Assembly (NCBI GenBank): GCA_964448105.1 | Contig: CAYUVK010000083.1 | Location: forward strand, 1-22,795 | Reading direction: 5' to 3' | Origin: CAVQBP01 sp964448105 | Lineage (GTDB): Bacteria; Bacteroidota; Ignavibacteria; Ignavibacteriales; Ignavibacteriaceae | DNA length: 22,795 nucleotides | Part shown: positions 7,826 through 15,460 of the stretch, piece by piece | Layout of the letters: each line of letters opens with the position of its first letter | How positions within the stretch are numbered: position 1 is the first letter of the stretch | Made by a program: the position numbers and the translations under genes | The notes under the pieces: generated by a model | Seen by the model: the letters and a program-made list of their open reading frames with translations, nothing else | The model's database searches: none | What the model was told of the DNA's origin: nothing

Positions 7826-8332
7826 TTAATTCTCTTTCAATAATTGAGTTAATTCTGAATTAAAATCATCTATGTAAGAAATTTTGAAACCGTTATGCCA
7901 AAAGCGTATTTTACCTTTTTTATCAATAAATATTGTAGTCGGCATAGCTTCAATATTAAATAAAGAAGGAATTTTTTGTCTGTTATCTATTATTATTGGA
8001 AAGTTTGGTTCAGGAAAAAGATTATCAAGAAAATGCTGCATATTATCTTCTTTATTATCAATATTAACTGCAATCAATTCAAACCTGGGATTTTTATGAG
8101 TATCGTAAAAGTCTATTAATGCAGGCATTTCTTCACGGCAGGGCGGACACCAGCTTGCCCAGAAATCTATCAATACTACTTTCCCGGCATAATCGGATAA
8201 TTTTATTTCTTTAGCCTTGATTGTTTTTCCTTCAAAATCGGGGGCTGATGTTCCAATTTTTTCCTGGCAAACCCCATTGCTTATAAACGCTGTGAGTAAT
8301 AGAACAAGAACATAATTTGCTGTAATCCTCAT
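7826..8332 (-). CDS. TlpA/ResA-like exported thioredoxin
   Basis: A 168-residue protein with a signal peptide (1-23). The AhpC/TSA-thioredoxin fold follows, with the active site WCPPC (Cys62, Cys65) in FWASWCPPCREEMPAL and the cis-proline loop AMPTTIFID (Pro131). The length and CPPC motif fit TlpA/ResA-type periplasmic thiol reductases. It is the first gene of the operon that continues into DUF4266, DUF3570, the NusG-domain-II protein and apbE, so it probably reduces cysteines of one of those partners, for example the C-x-C tail of the DUF4266 lipoprotein or the three Cys of the NusG_II protein. Cys22 falls in the signal sequence, but the residues before it (SNGV) do not form a good lipobox. 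Confidence 0.92.
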   Translation of the reverse strand: MRITANYVLVLLLTAFISNGVCQEKIGTSAPDFEGKTIKAKEIKLSDYAGKVVLIDFWASWCPPCREEMPALIDFYDTHKNPRFELIAVNIDNKEDNMQHFLDNLFPEPNFPIIIDNRQKIPSLFNIEAMPTTIFIDKKGKIRFWHNGFKISYIDDFNSELTQLLKEN

Positions 8333-9294
8333 AAGTAAATTCTTTCATTAAATGAAGATACCGGAACTAATTATGGAAAGATGTTCCAACATTAAATAAT
8401 GCCGCTTCTAGATTCAAGAGATAAAAAACAGACTGCATAAAAAAAGGACTATTTAAAATGTTTCATATAGGCTGATTTGATGCATTATTGTTACTAATGA
8501 TTGTATAAATTGGAATGAAAGTGTTTTGAAGCACAATTTAATTATTGAAGAAATTCAAGCATTCTCATAGATGGTCTAAATTAATTACATAATTGAATTA
8601 TTAAACATTTTGCATGAACTTGATTAAAGGATGGGCTTTGAAAAAATATCCGGGAAGAGAAGCTGGTCTATTTCTATAATATTAGAACTTTTCAATCATC
8701 AATATAATTCACTGCTTCTTAATCTGTCTTTCAACACACCTTTACTGCCGTAATAAATATTCGAAGTAAGATTGAATCTTTTTTCATATTTCCCTTTATG
8801 TTTTTAGGTCAAAATCTAAAATATGTGTAATGATTATCAGACTAAATTTAGAGCTCATCCCTTGAATTGAATTAATATTTTGGGATTGTAATACATTGGA
8901 AAATTTTCCAGACTTCCCGTCTATTTTTTTGTCTTCAATACTAAACTTATAAACTGAAAATTGCAACAGAAATATTTGGAGATATAAATTCTAACCTGTT
9001 CGTTTATTTACCTTAAATATTTTCCATACAAATTGTGTTCATATCCTAAACAATATTTGTTCCACTATATCTTCTGTATAAAATCTCATGATTTTCGTAG
9101 AAAAAAGTCGAAGTTACATGTAAAGGAATACTAAATTTCCATTTTTTTGTATTGTTTTGAATAGTTAATTTGGACTCTCAAAATTTTGCTTAATTGATGT
9201 TTGAATGAATTTAACATTTCATTAAATTGTAAATAAATACAGTTGAACATTATTCAGGAATCATTCAAAACTGAATAGTAGGTATGTATTTATT
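8333..9294. other. Gene-free divergent intergenic region
   Basis: 962 bp between the minus-strand thioredoxin operon and the plus-strand regulator gene. It must hold both promoters. No ORF with protein-like composition, RNA gene, repeat family or clear promoter was found. A short minus-strand frame near 8700-8802 reads like protein (KYEKRFNLTSNIYYGSKG) but is bounded by stops after about 35 codons and could not be assigned. Confidence 0.6.
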
Positions 9295-12200
9295 ATGAAG
9301 ATTATTTTTCAATTCTCATTGACAAATCTCTGTAAGATTATATTCAAATATTTACTTATTGTTTTGTCGTTTGTTTTATTCTATTGGTTAAATGTAGCTG
9401 CTCAAGATACAGACATCCAAAAGAAATTTCTTCATTTCCAATATTTTGGTGTGAGCGAAGGTCTATCCCAGGGGACAATTTATTGTATTTTCCAGGATAG
9501 CCGCGGATTTTTATGGTTTGGTACGCAGTACGGATTAAATAGATTCGATGGATATTCATTTAAAAATTATATTAACAATCCTGCCGACTCTTTAAGTATT
9601 AGTAATAATTTTATACTTTCAATAGCTGAAGATAAGGCTGGAAATTTATGGGTAGCAACTGATAACGGGTTAAATAGGTATAATTCCAACAAAAATATGT
9701 TTACAAGGTATTTGCAAGATTCGAGCGGCATATCCATTATTACATCGATTATTGTTGATAAAAACGGTGTGATTTGGGTAGGTACAACAACGGCAGGTCT
9801 TTATCGTTTTGTAATCGACAGTGAAAAATCTGCTAATATTAAAATCACTAATTATTGTCATAATCCGGATAATATTTATTCTTTAAACAGCAACCTTACG
9901 CAGCGTATTTTCGAAGACAGTAAAGGGAGAATTTGGATAGGTACCGATAGAGGTCTTAATCTATTAATAGATTCTAAAAAAGCAATATTTAAACACGTAA
10001 ACAAAGTATATAATGAAAACAAAATTATTGAAGCACAAGTTTGGACAATTTGCGAAAGCAAATCCGGAAGCTTGTTAGTTGGTTCTACAGCCGGATTATA
10101 TTCTGTTTTTGAGGATTTAGATAATTCGTTTTATTTAGTAGATTTTTTTATTCGGAGTAAAAATTTATCAGTACCTTATACTGTAATATCTGCTTATCAG
10201 GATAACACGGATAACCTTTGGATTGGTACATATGCAGGCGGTTTGTATTTATGGAACGAGAAGAATTATCAATTATCGAAGATACTCGACAGGTTAGAGA
10301 AAAGTAATCTGCAAACCGGAACAGTTCATTCAATTTTAGTTGATCGCTCAAATGTATTGTGGATAGGGACTAAATCTGGTTTACTAAAATGCTCACCGAC
10401 GAATAGTTACTTTGATAATTTTGGAAATATTGAAAAATCAAATTCAGATGAAAATATTGTTTGGACTTTTCTTGAAGAAAGAAGTGGAAAAATCTGGGTT
10501 GGTAAAAATTTAAATATGGAATTATTCGATCCCTTAAAAGAGAAATTAGAAGAATTCGATCTCGGACGCTATATAGTATATTCGCCGCATGATCTTGGAG
10601 TCAAATCATTTTATCAGGACAACAAAGGCACTTTATGGATTGGCTCAATATGGAGAGGTTTATTCGAAATGGTTGAGGAAGGGAAAAAAGAAGGGAATTA
10701 CAGAATTCATCAATATTGGTATTATAATAATAACAATCCTGCTGTAAATGATAACTCTGTATTTAAAATAATGGAGGATAAATGGAATTGTCTGTGGCTG
10801 GCAACTAAGGTCGGTATTAAAAGATTCAATAAAAAAGATAAAAAATTTTATGATTTAAAGTTCGCTCCTCAATCTAAAATTAAACCGCCTGAAAGTTTAG
10901 TGTTCGAAATTTATAAATCCCCAAGTAATCCGGATATCATCTGGATCGGCACCTGGCATGATGGAATGTATCAAATTTTGTTAGGAGAAAATGAAAATGA
11001 TATAATCGGATTGAGACACTTCGTAGCTGAAATGAACAATTCAAACAGCTTAAGTTCACAATTTGTAAGGACAATATTAGAAGATAAAAAAGGAAGACTT
11101 TGGGCAGGAACAATTAGCGGAGGTTTAAATTTATTAAATTCCGATTCCACAACTTTTACTCACTTTGGAGTTAAAGATGGACTATCCAGTGATGTTATTA
11201 CAGGTATACTGGAAGATGATATGGGGTATTTATGGGTAAGCACATTTGCTGGATTGGATAGGTTTGATCCGGAATCGTTTGAAACAATTAATTTTTCTGA
11301 ATCCGATGGATTACAGAACAGCGAGTTTAACGGAGGAGCGTATCTTAAGAGTAAGTCTGGTGATTTATTTTTCGGAGGAACAAAAGGATTCGACATAGTT
11401 CACCCTGAACTTGTTCAGAACAATAAATATCCTCCGCCTGTAGTAATCACGGAGATACAGTTATATAACAAGTCAATCTTAAGTCGTGTTAAAAGAAATA
11501 AAAACATTGATACTTCCCGACTGGTAAATGATTACGGTTCAATTGAACTTAACCACAATGAAAATGTTATTTCATTTGAATTCTCTGCTTTGGATTATAT
11601 AAACCCGGCAAATAATAAGTATGCTTATATCATGGAAGGAATTGATACAAGCTGGAACTTTGTGGGTACAAGGCGATTTGCAAATTATTCCCAAATACCC
11701 CCGGGTGAATATTTCTTCAGGGTTAAGGCAGCGAATAACAACGGTGTTTGGAATAATGACGGTGCTTTTATAAAAATTATAATCATCCCTCCATTTTGGC
11801 AAACATGGTGGTTCAGAACTCTATCAATTATTATTCTTATTGCTTTGCTTGTTATCCTTTATAAATATAGAATAAAAAAAATTAGCGAGAAGAAAAAAGC
11901 ACTCGAAATACAAGTTAAAGAACGGACTGAAGCTGCACAAAAAATTAGGGACGCTCTTTCCCAGGTTGAAAAACTAAAAAACGAGCTCGAAGCTGAAAAT
12001 ATTTATTTGCAGGATGAAATTAAGCTGACTCATAATTTTGAAAGTATTATTAGTACAAGTGAATCATTTAAAAAAATATTGTACAAAGTAGAACAAGTAT
12101 CAAGCACAGATGCAATAGTACTTATTTTGGGGGAATCTGGAACAGGTAAGGAACTCCTTGCACGTGCAATTCATGGTCTCAGCAATAGAAAAAATAAACC

Positions 12201-12966
12201 CCTTATCAAGATAAACTGCGCTACTTTACCTTCCAATTTGATTGAGAGTGAATTATTCGGTCATGAGAAAGGTGCATTTACCGGGGCTTTTGCCAAAAAG
12301 ATTGGAAGGTTTGAATTGGCCAATAGCGGAACAATATTTCTTGATGAGATTGGAGAACTGCCTTTAGAGCTTCAGGCAAAATTATTAAGAGTTTTACAGG
12401 AGAGTGAATTTGAAAGAGTAGGAGGAACAAACCCAATTCGTGTTGATGTTAGAGTAATAGCCGCAACTAACCGCGATTTGGAAAATGCACTTAAACAGGG
12501 AACTTTTCGTGAGGATCTTTATTATAGGCTTAATGTATTTCCAATAAAAATTCCCCCGCTTCGTGAACGAAGGGAGGATATTCCTGTATTAGTAAATCAC
12601 TTTATAAATAAGCATTGCAAAAAAGTCGGGAAAAAGATAGAATCGATTTCTCCAAAACTTATGAAAAAATTAATAGATTACGATTGGCCGGGGAATGTAC
12701 GTGAACTTGAAAATGTTATCGAAAGAGCAATTATTATTAGCCCTGAAAATAATTTAAAGCTTGAAGAGTCATTTCCCCAAAATAAAGAAAACGGGAATAC
12801 ATTCGGCTACCCACCTTTGGATGAAATTGAAAGGAAATATATAATTGAAGTCCTTGAATCAACAAATTGGCGTGTAAGCGGACCAAATGGTGCCGCAAAA
12901 ATCTTAGGACTCGTTCCCTCAACATTACAGTTTCGAATGAAAAAATTGGATATCCATCGTAAATAA
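9295..12966 (+). CDS. One-component transmembrane regulator: 14-repeat propeller + Y_Y_Y sensor + sigma-54 AAA+ activator + Fis-type HTH
   Basis: A 1223-residue protein. The hydrophobic N-terminus (14-36) is a signal or anchor. Residues 50-700 hold 14 two-component-propeller repeats, each marked by an LWIGT-like motif (73, 118, 160, 213, 260, 308, 355, 400, 447, 500, 549, 602, 646, 691), fitting two seven-bladed propellers. A Y_Y_Y domain follows at about 745-833, then a membrane helix at 839-856 and a coiled coil at 862-912. The cytoplasmic output is a sigma-54 AAA+ ATPase: Walker A GESGTGKE (946-953), GAFTGA (993-998) for sigma-54 contact, Walker B FLDE (1015-1018), GNVRELEN (1133-1140). 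A Fis-type HTH closes it (about 1195-1219, GAAKILGLVPSTLQFRMKKL). There is no kinase, H-box or receiver. The sensor resembles Bacteroides hybrid two-component glycan sensors, but signal and DNA-binding output share one chain. The likely target is the plus-strand operon that follows. Confidence 0.93.
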   Translation: MKIIFQFSLTNLCKIIFKYLLIVLSFVLFYWLNVAAQDTDIQKKFLHFQYFGVSEGLSQGTIYCIFQDSRGFLWFGTQYGLNRFDGYSFKNYINNPADSLSISNNFILSIAEDKAGNLWVATDNGLNRYNSNKNMFTRYLQDSSGISIITSIIVDKNGVIWVGTTTAGLYRFVIDSEKSANIKITNYCHNPDNIYSLNSNLTQRIFEDSKGRIWIGTDRGLNLLIDSKKAIFKHVNKVYNENKIIEAQVWTICESKSGSLLVGSTAGLYSVFEDLDNSFYLVDFFIRSKNLSVPYTVISAYQDNTDNLWIGTYAGGLYLWNEKNYQLSKILDRLEKSNLQTGTVHSILVDRSNVLWIGTKSGLLKCSPTNSYFDNFGNIEKSNSDENIVWTFLEERSGKIWVGKNLNMELFDPLKEKLEEFDLGRYIVYSPHDLGVKSFYQDNKGTLWIGSIWRGLFEMVEEGKKEGNYRIHQYWYYNNNNPAVNDNSVFKIMEDKWNCLWLATKVGIKRFNKKDKKFYDLKFAPQSKIKPPESLVFEIYKSPSNPDIIWIGTWHDGMYQILLGENENDIIGLRHFVAEMNNSNSLSSQFVRTILEDKKGRLWAGTISGGLNLLNSDSTTFTHFGVKDGLSSDVITGILEDDMGYLWVSTFAGLDRFDPESFETINFSESDGLQNSEFNGGAYLKSKSGDLFFGGTKGFDIVHPELVQNNKYPPPVVITEIQLYNKSILSRVKRNKNIDTSRLVNDYGSIELNHNENVISFEFSALDYINPANNKYAYIMEGIDTSWNFVGTRRFANYSQIPPGEYFFRVKAANNNGVWNNDGAFIKIIIIPPFWQTWWFRTLSIIILIALLVILYKYRIKKISEKKKALEIQVKERTEAAQKIRDALSQVEKLKNELEAENIYLQDEIKLTHNFESIISTSESFKKILYKVEQVSSTDAIVLILGESGTGKELLARAIHGLSNRKNKPLIKINCATLPSNLIESELFGHEKGAFTGAFAKKIGRFELANSGTIFLDEIGELPLELQAKLLRVLQESEFERVGGTNPIRVDVRVIAATNRDLENALKQGTFREDLYYRLNVFPIKIPPLRERREDIPVLVNHFINKHCKKVGKKIESISPKLMKKLIDYDWPGNVRELENVIERAIIISPENNLKLEESFPQNKENGNTFGYPPLDEIERKYIIEVLESTNWRVSGPNGAAKILGLVPSTLQFRMKKLDIHRK

Positions 12967-12969
12967 AAC

Positions 12970-13003
12970 TCACAATATATTGTGAAGTCACAGTATATTA
13001 GGA
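12970..13003. promoter_or_regulatory. Two tandem 16-bp palindrome-type sites (candidate enhancer for the sigma-54 activator)
   Basis: TCACAATATATTGTGA at 12970-12985 is a perfect 16-bp palindrome. Two bases later TCACAGTATATTAGGA (12988-13003) repeats its left half with 11 of 12 matches and a weaker right half, a period of 18 bp. Paired palindromes of this size, 95-145 bp upstream of a -24/-12 element, are the usual arrangement of binding sites for sigma-54 activators. They begin 3 bp after the regulator's stop codon. There is no T-tract and no loop, so a terminator is less likely. Confidence 0.5.
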
Positions 13004-13098
13004 ATTTTTCAATCATCCACAAACTTAATAATACATCAAAACCATGCATTACAGCTTAAAATAAAACGAAAATCAATTCAAGTCTCTTAAATTTTAAC

Positions 13099-13114
13099 TG
13101 GCTTGGCTTTTGTC
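13099..13114 (+). promoter_or_regulatory. Candidate sigma-54 (-24/-12) promoter
   Basis: TGGCTTGGCTTTTGTC aligns with the sigma-54 consensus TGGCAC-N5-TTGCW: the -24 TGGC is exact, GG is followed after 10 bp by G of the -12 element, and -12 reads TTGT in place of TTGC. Transcription would start near 13125, about 25-30 bp before the ATG of the thioredoxin-like gene. The adjacent activator gene and paired upstream palindromes support it; the -12 deviation weakens it. Confidence 0.35.
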
Positions 13115-13152
13115 TTTCCCTAAAATGAAAAACAATTAAATGATGTTCACTG

Positions 13153-13500
13153 ATGAATAACCATGTCTCAGTTGCAACGGTAAATGATGAAAATTTTCAT
13201 AAAAAAGTTATTGAAAGTACTATCCCGGTAATTGTTGTTTTTGAAAAAAGCTGCTGGGGTACTTCCCACATAATGAAATCAATTTTAGAAAAAGTTGCTA
13301 TTGATTATGTCAATAAGATTAAGATTTTAAAATATAATATGGAGCAAAACTCTACTACTTCTGATTACTACAGAATAGAAGATAGTACTACGATTCTTGT
13401 ATTTAATAAAGGTAACGTTATTTATAAAACCGGTTTTATTTCAAAGGAAGAATTCGAAAAAGTTATAAACTCTATACTAAGTGATACTTTAAATCCATGA
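13153..13500 (+). CDS. Thioredoxin-fold protein without the catalytic CxxC
   Basis: A 115-residue cytoplasmic protein with no signal peptide. Its pattern follows thioredoxin: VIVVFEKSCWGTSHIMKSIL aligns with the beta3/active-site/alpha2 region, KIKILKYNMEQN with the K-x-N-x-D-x-N strand, and STTILVFNKGNVI with the cis-Pro strand. The active site W-C-G-P-C is replaced by C34-W-G-T-S38, so neither catalytic cysteine is aligned, and the cis-proline is replaced by Thr79. A redox role is therefore unlikely; a scaffold, sensor or protein-binding role is more likely. It is the first gene after the sigma-54 regulator and lies 85 nt before the UpxY-like gene. Degenerate thioredoxins are uncommon as operon leaders. 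I cannot name its partner. Confidence 0.7.
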   Translation: MNNHVSVATVNDENFHKKVIESTIPVIVVFEKSCWGTSHIMKSILEKVAIDYVNKIKILKYNMEQNSTTSDYYRIEDSTTILVFNKGNVIYKTGFISKEEFEKVINSILSDTLNP

Positions 13501-13528
13501 TCAATGTAAATGGTAAAAATTGATGTTT

Positions 13529-13549
13529 AAGCAAATTGTATTTGTGCTT
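13529..13549 (+). repeat. Small imperfect hairpin before the UpxY-like gene
   Basis: AAGCAAAT-TGT-ATTTGTGCTT can fold with an 8-bp stem and a 2-nt bulge. It lies in the leader between the thioredoxin-like and UpxY-like genes. UpxY/RfaH-type factors are known to load at paused polymerase on leader elements, so it is noted, but it is short and AT-rich. Confidence 0.2.
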
Positions 13550-13585
13550 TAATAAAATTCTAAACCGTTTGAAAAAGGTATATAA

Positions 13586-14134
13586 ATGTATACAATATCA
13601 AAAAAAATAGATTTACTTAGAAAGTATGTTGACCATGAACACTGGTTTGTTCTTTACACACGACCGAATTTCGAAAAAATAATTAATAAAAAGTTAAAAG
13701 AATTCGGATTCCATTCTTATTTACCTTTGTTAAAAGAATTAAGACATTGGAATGATCGAACATTATGGATTGAAACACCTCTCTTCAGATCATATATATT
13801 TATTAAAACCAATTTAAAGAAAAAAGACCGGGCATTTAAAGTCAACGGGATTTTGAACTATGTTAGTTTCGGTTCACAATTGGCAATGCTGAGCGAAGAG
13901 GAAATAGATAGAATAAAACAGCTATGCTCATTCCAAGGAAAAATAAGCATCGAATTTGAAAACATGGAAGTAGGTAATAAAGTGGAAATTTGTGAAGGTG
14001 CATTAAAAGGATTAAACGGATTTTTAATAGACATAAATGAGAATAGAAAAATACGTATTCGTATAGAAAGCCTGAATTGTTTTGCATGTGTTACAATGGA
14101 TTATAACTCTATTTCATTTAAATATGTTGCATAA
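13586..14134 (+). CDS. UpxY/NusG-type specialised transcription antiterminator
   Basis: A 182-residue NusG paralogue of the UpxY/RfaH type. The NGN domain spans about 19-100 and begins HWFVLYTRPNFEKIINKKL, with the family-typical SYLPLLKELRHWNDR and PLFRSYIFI segments. The C-terminal KOW domain is at about 128-150, VGNKVEICEGALKGLNG. Such factors bind RNA polymerase and suppress termination in one long operon, usually the capsular or exopolysaccharide operon whose first gene they are. Here the genes downstream encode secreted hydrolases and envelope proteins, with no glycosyltransferase, Wzx/Wzy or nucleotide-sugar gene in the next 8.6 kb. An A-rich AAAGG lies just before the start. It probably serves the co-oriented genes that follow, though a polysaccharide locus further downstream cannot be excluded. 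Confidence 0.88.
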   Translation: MYTISKKIDLLRKYVDHEHWFVLYTRPNFEKIINKKLKEFGFHSYLPLLKELRHWNDRTLWIETPLFRSYIFIKTNLKKKDRAFKVNGILNYVSFGSQLAMLSEEEIDRIKQLCSFQGKISIEFENMEVGNKVEICEGALKGLNGFLIDINENRKIRIRIESLNCFACVTMDYNSISFKYVA

Positions 14135-14139
14135 CTGAT

Positions 14140-14161
14140 CACAATTAGGAGATAAATTGTG
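14140..14161 (+). repeat. Stem-loop just after the UpxY-like gene
   Basis: CACAATT (14140-14146), loop AGGAGATA, AATTGTG (14155-14161): perfect 7-bp arms starting 5 nt after the stop of the antiterminator gene. The arms resemble the CACAAT/ATTGTG halves of the palindrome at 12970-12985, although the centre differs. It has no T-tract, so it is a poor intrinsic terminator. It could be an RNA hairpin used for polymerase pausing or a second binding site. Confidence 0.3.
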
Positions 14162-14235
14162 CTGTCTTAAGAAAGTCTATGTATCGACTGTAGCGGAGCT
14201 GTATAAAGAAATTAAATTGTCAAAAAGGGAGAAAA

Positions 14236-15321
14236 ATGAAGTTTACATATAAGTTAATTAATAGTAAGTATTTAATTATTTTTATCATAATTGTGTTTTT
14301 AAGTATAATCCTGTTTAACAGTTGTTCGAATGAATCCACTTCACCGGTTATAGATGATAATCAACTTGAATATGTAACTCCTGAATACGTTGGTTATTCA
14401 TCGGTACTTTTAAATGATGCGAAACAATTTTCAGAGCAGAGTGGTTATGCTGCTGTAATGGCTCTATATGATGGAAAGGTCTTTTTTTCATGGGGGAACA
14501 TTACAAAAAATTATTTATGTCACTCAATTCGAAAACCTTTTTTAAGCGCATTGTATGGGATTTACATTTCCCAGGGGAAAATAAATCCTGATGCTACTTT
14601 AAAGGATTTGGGAATTGATGATATTCCCCCGAGTCTAACAAATGATGAGAAGCAAGCCACAGTGAGAGATTTGCTAAAATCCCGTTCCGGAGTTTATCAT
14701 AAGGCTGCTGCTGAAACCCAGGGAATGAAGGATCAAAGACCGGAAAGAGGCAGCCATCCACACGGCATTTTCTTTTATTATAACAATTGGGATTTCAATG
14801 CACTAGGAACGATCTTCGAACAACAAACAGGGACTAAAATTTTTGAAGAGTTTAAAAAGCAGATAGCTGATCCGATCAGGATGGAAGATTTTAGTGTGGA
14901 TAATTGTTACTATCAATATGAAGATTCTGTATCCATGCATCCTGCATATTCTTTTAGAATGAGTGCGAGGGATATGGCAAGATTTGGTGTTCTTTATCAG
15001 AACAACGGTGTTTGGAATAACAAGCAGCTTATACCTGCTGCCTGGATTAGTGAGAGTACAACTACATTTTCAATTTTAGACAGCACTGCCGGGATTGGTT
15101 ATGGTTACATGTGGTATACAATCCCGGAAGGTTCCGCTAGCGAACAATTAGTCGGTGCACCAGGTTTCTATCATACAGGTATAGGAGTACATATAGTAAT
15201 AGTACTTCCTGCATTGAAATTAGTGCTTGTTGAGCGTTATGATACCGATGGAGCTTGGACAGATCCTGGGGATGCCGGTATGCAGTTAGGCTTAATGATT
15301 ATCAATTCACGGTTACCCTAA
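14236..15321 (+). CDS. Serine hydrolase lipoprotein, class C beta-lactamase/esterase type
   Basis: A 361-residue protein with an N-terminal hydrophobic stretch (11-29) and a probable lipid-modified Cys30 (LFNSC, an imperfect lipobox of the kind seen in this phylum). The catalytic motifs of the PF00144 family are complete: SIRK at 97-100 (nucleophile Ser97, base Lys100), YNN at 182-184, and HTG at 313-315 in place of KTG. FGVLYQNNGVWNNKQLIPAAW near 250-270 is typical of the esterase or amide-hydrolase branch with 6-aminohexanoate-dimer-hydrolase-like members. The substrate is unknown, perhaps an ester or amide at the cell surface. A GGGAG sequence lies just before the ATG. It is the first envelope gene after the antiterminator. 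Confidence 0.88.
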   Translation: MKFTYKLINSKYLIIFIIIVFLSIILFNSCSNESTSPVIDDNQLEYVTPEYVGYSSVLLNDAKQFSEQSGYAAVMALYDGKVFFSWGNITKNYLCHSIRKPFLSALYGIYISQGKINPDATLKDLGIDDIPPSLTNDEKQATVRDLLKSRSGVYHKAAAETQGMKDQRPERGSHPHGIFFYYNNWDFNALGTIFEQQTGTKIFEEFKKQIADPIRMEDFSVDNCYYQYEDSVSMHPAYSFRMSARDMARFGVLYQNNGVWNNKQLIPAAWISESTTTFSILDSTAGIGYGYMWYTIPEGSASEQLVGAPGFYHTGIGVHIVIVLPALKLVLVERYDTDGAWTDPGDAGMQLGLMIINSRLP

Positions 15322-15399
15322 CATAAACAAAATATAAAATGAAAAAGTTCTTACCATCAATAATAAATTGAAAATTTTGCCACTATCTGCTAATGAACC

Positions 15400-15421
15400 A
15401 TGAATTAAAATCTTAATTCAT
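15400..15421. repeat. Perfect 9-bp stem-loop upstream of the GDNDTYP gene
   Basis: ATGAATTAA (15400-15408), loop AATC, TTAATTCAT (15413-15421). It lies in the 139-bp gap between two co-oriented genes, 39 bp before the next start. It could be an operator, a weak attenuator or an mRNA hairpin. The stem is nearly all A-T and is not followed by a T-run. Confidence 0.3.
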
Positions 15422-15460
15422 AACATATTATTAAATACATAAATAAATAGCGATATTAAA

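Noticed and set aside
8660..8805. Possible protein relic on the minus strand (KYEKRFNLTSNIYYGSKG...)
   Set aside because: Only about 35 codons between stops, with no recognisable family and no continuation in other frames.
9163..9200. A sigma-54 or Bacteroidota-type promoter before the regulator gene
   Set aside because: TTGGAC and TTGCT have GG-GC spacing of 14 instead of 10, and TTAATTTG deviates from TAnnTTTG without a properly placed -33 TTG.
12970..12985. The palindrome after the regulator gene as an intrinsic terminator
   Set aside because: It has no loop, an AT-rich stem and no following T-tract, and a second copy lies 2 bp further on; paired binding sites fit better.
12737..13049. 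Overlapping minus-strand reading frames at the end of the regulator gene
   Set aside because: They are antisense shadows of the HTH-coding region with no protein-family resemblance or start signal.
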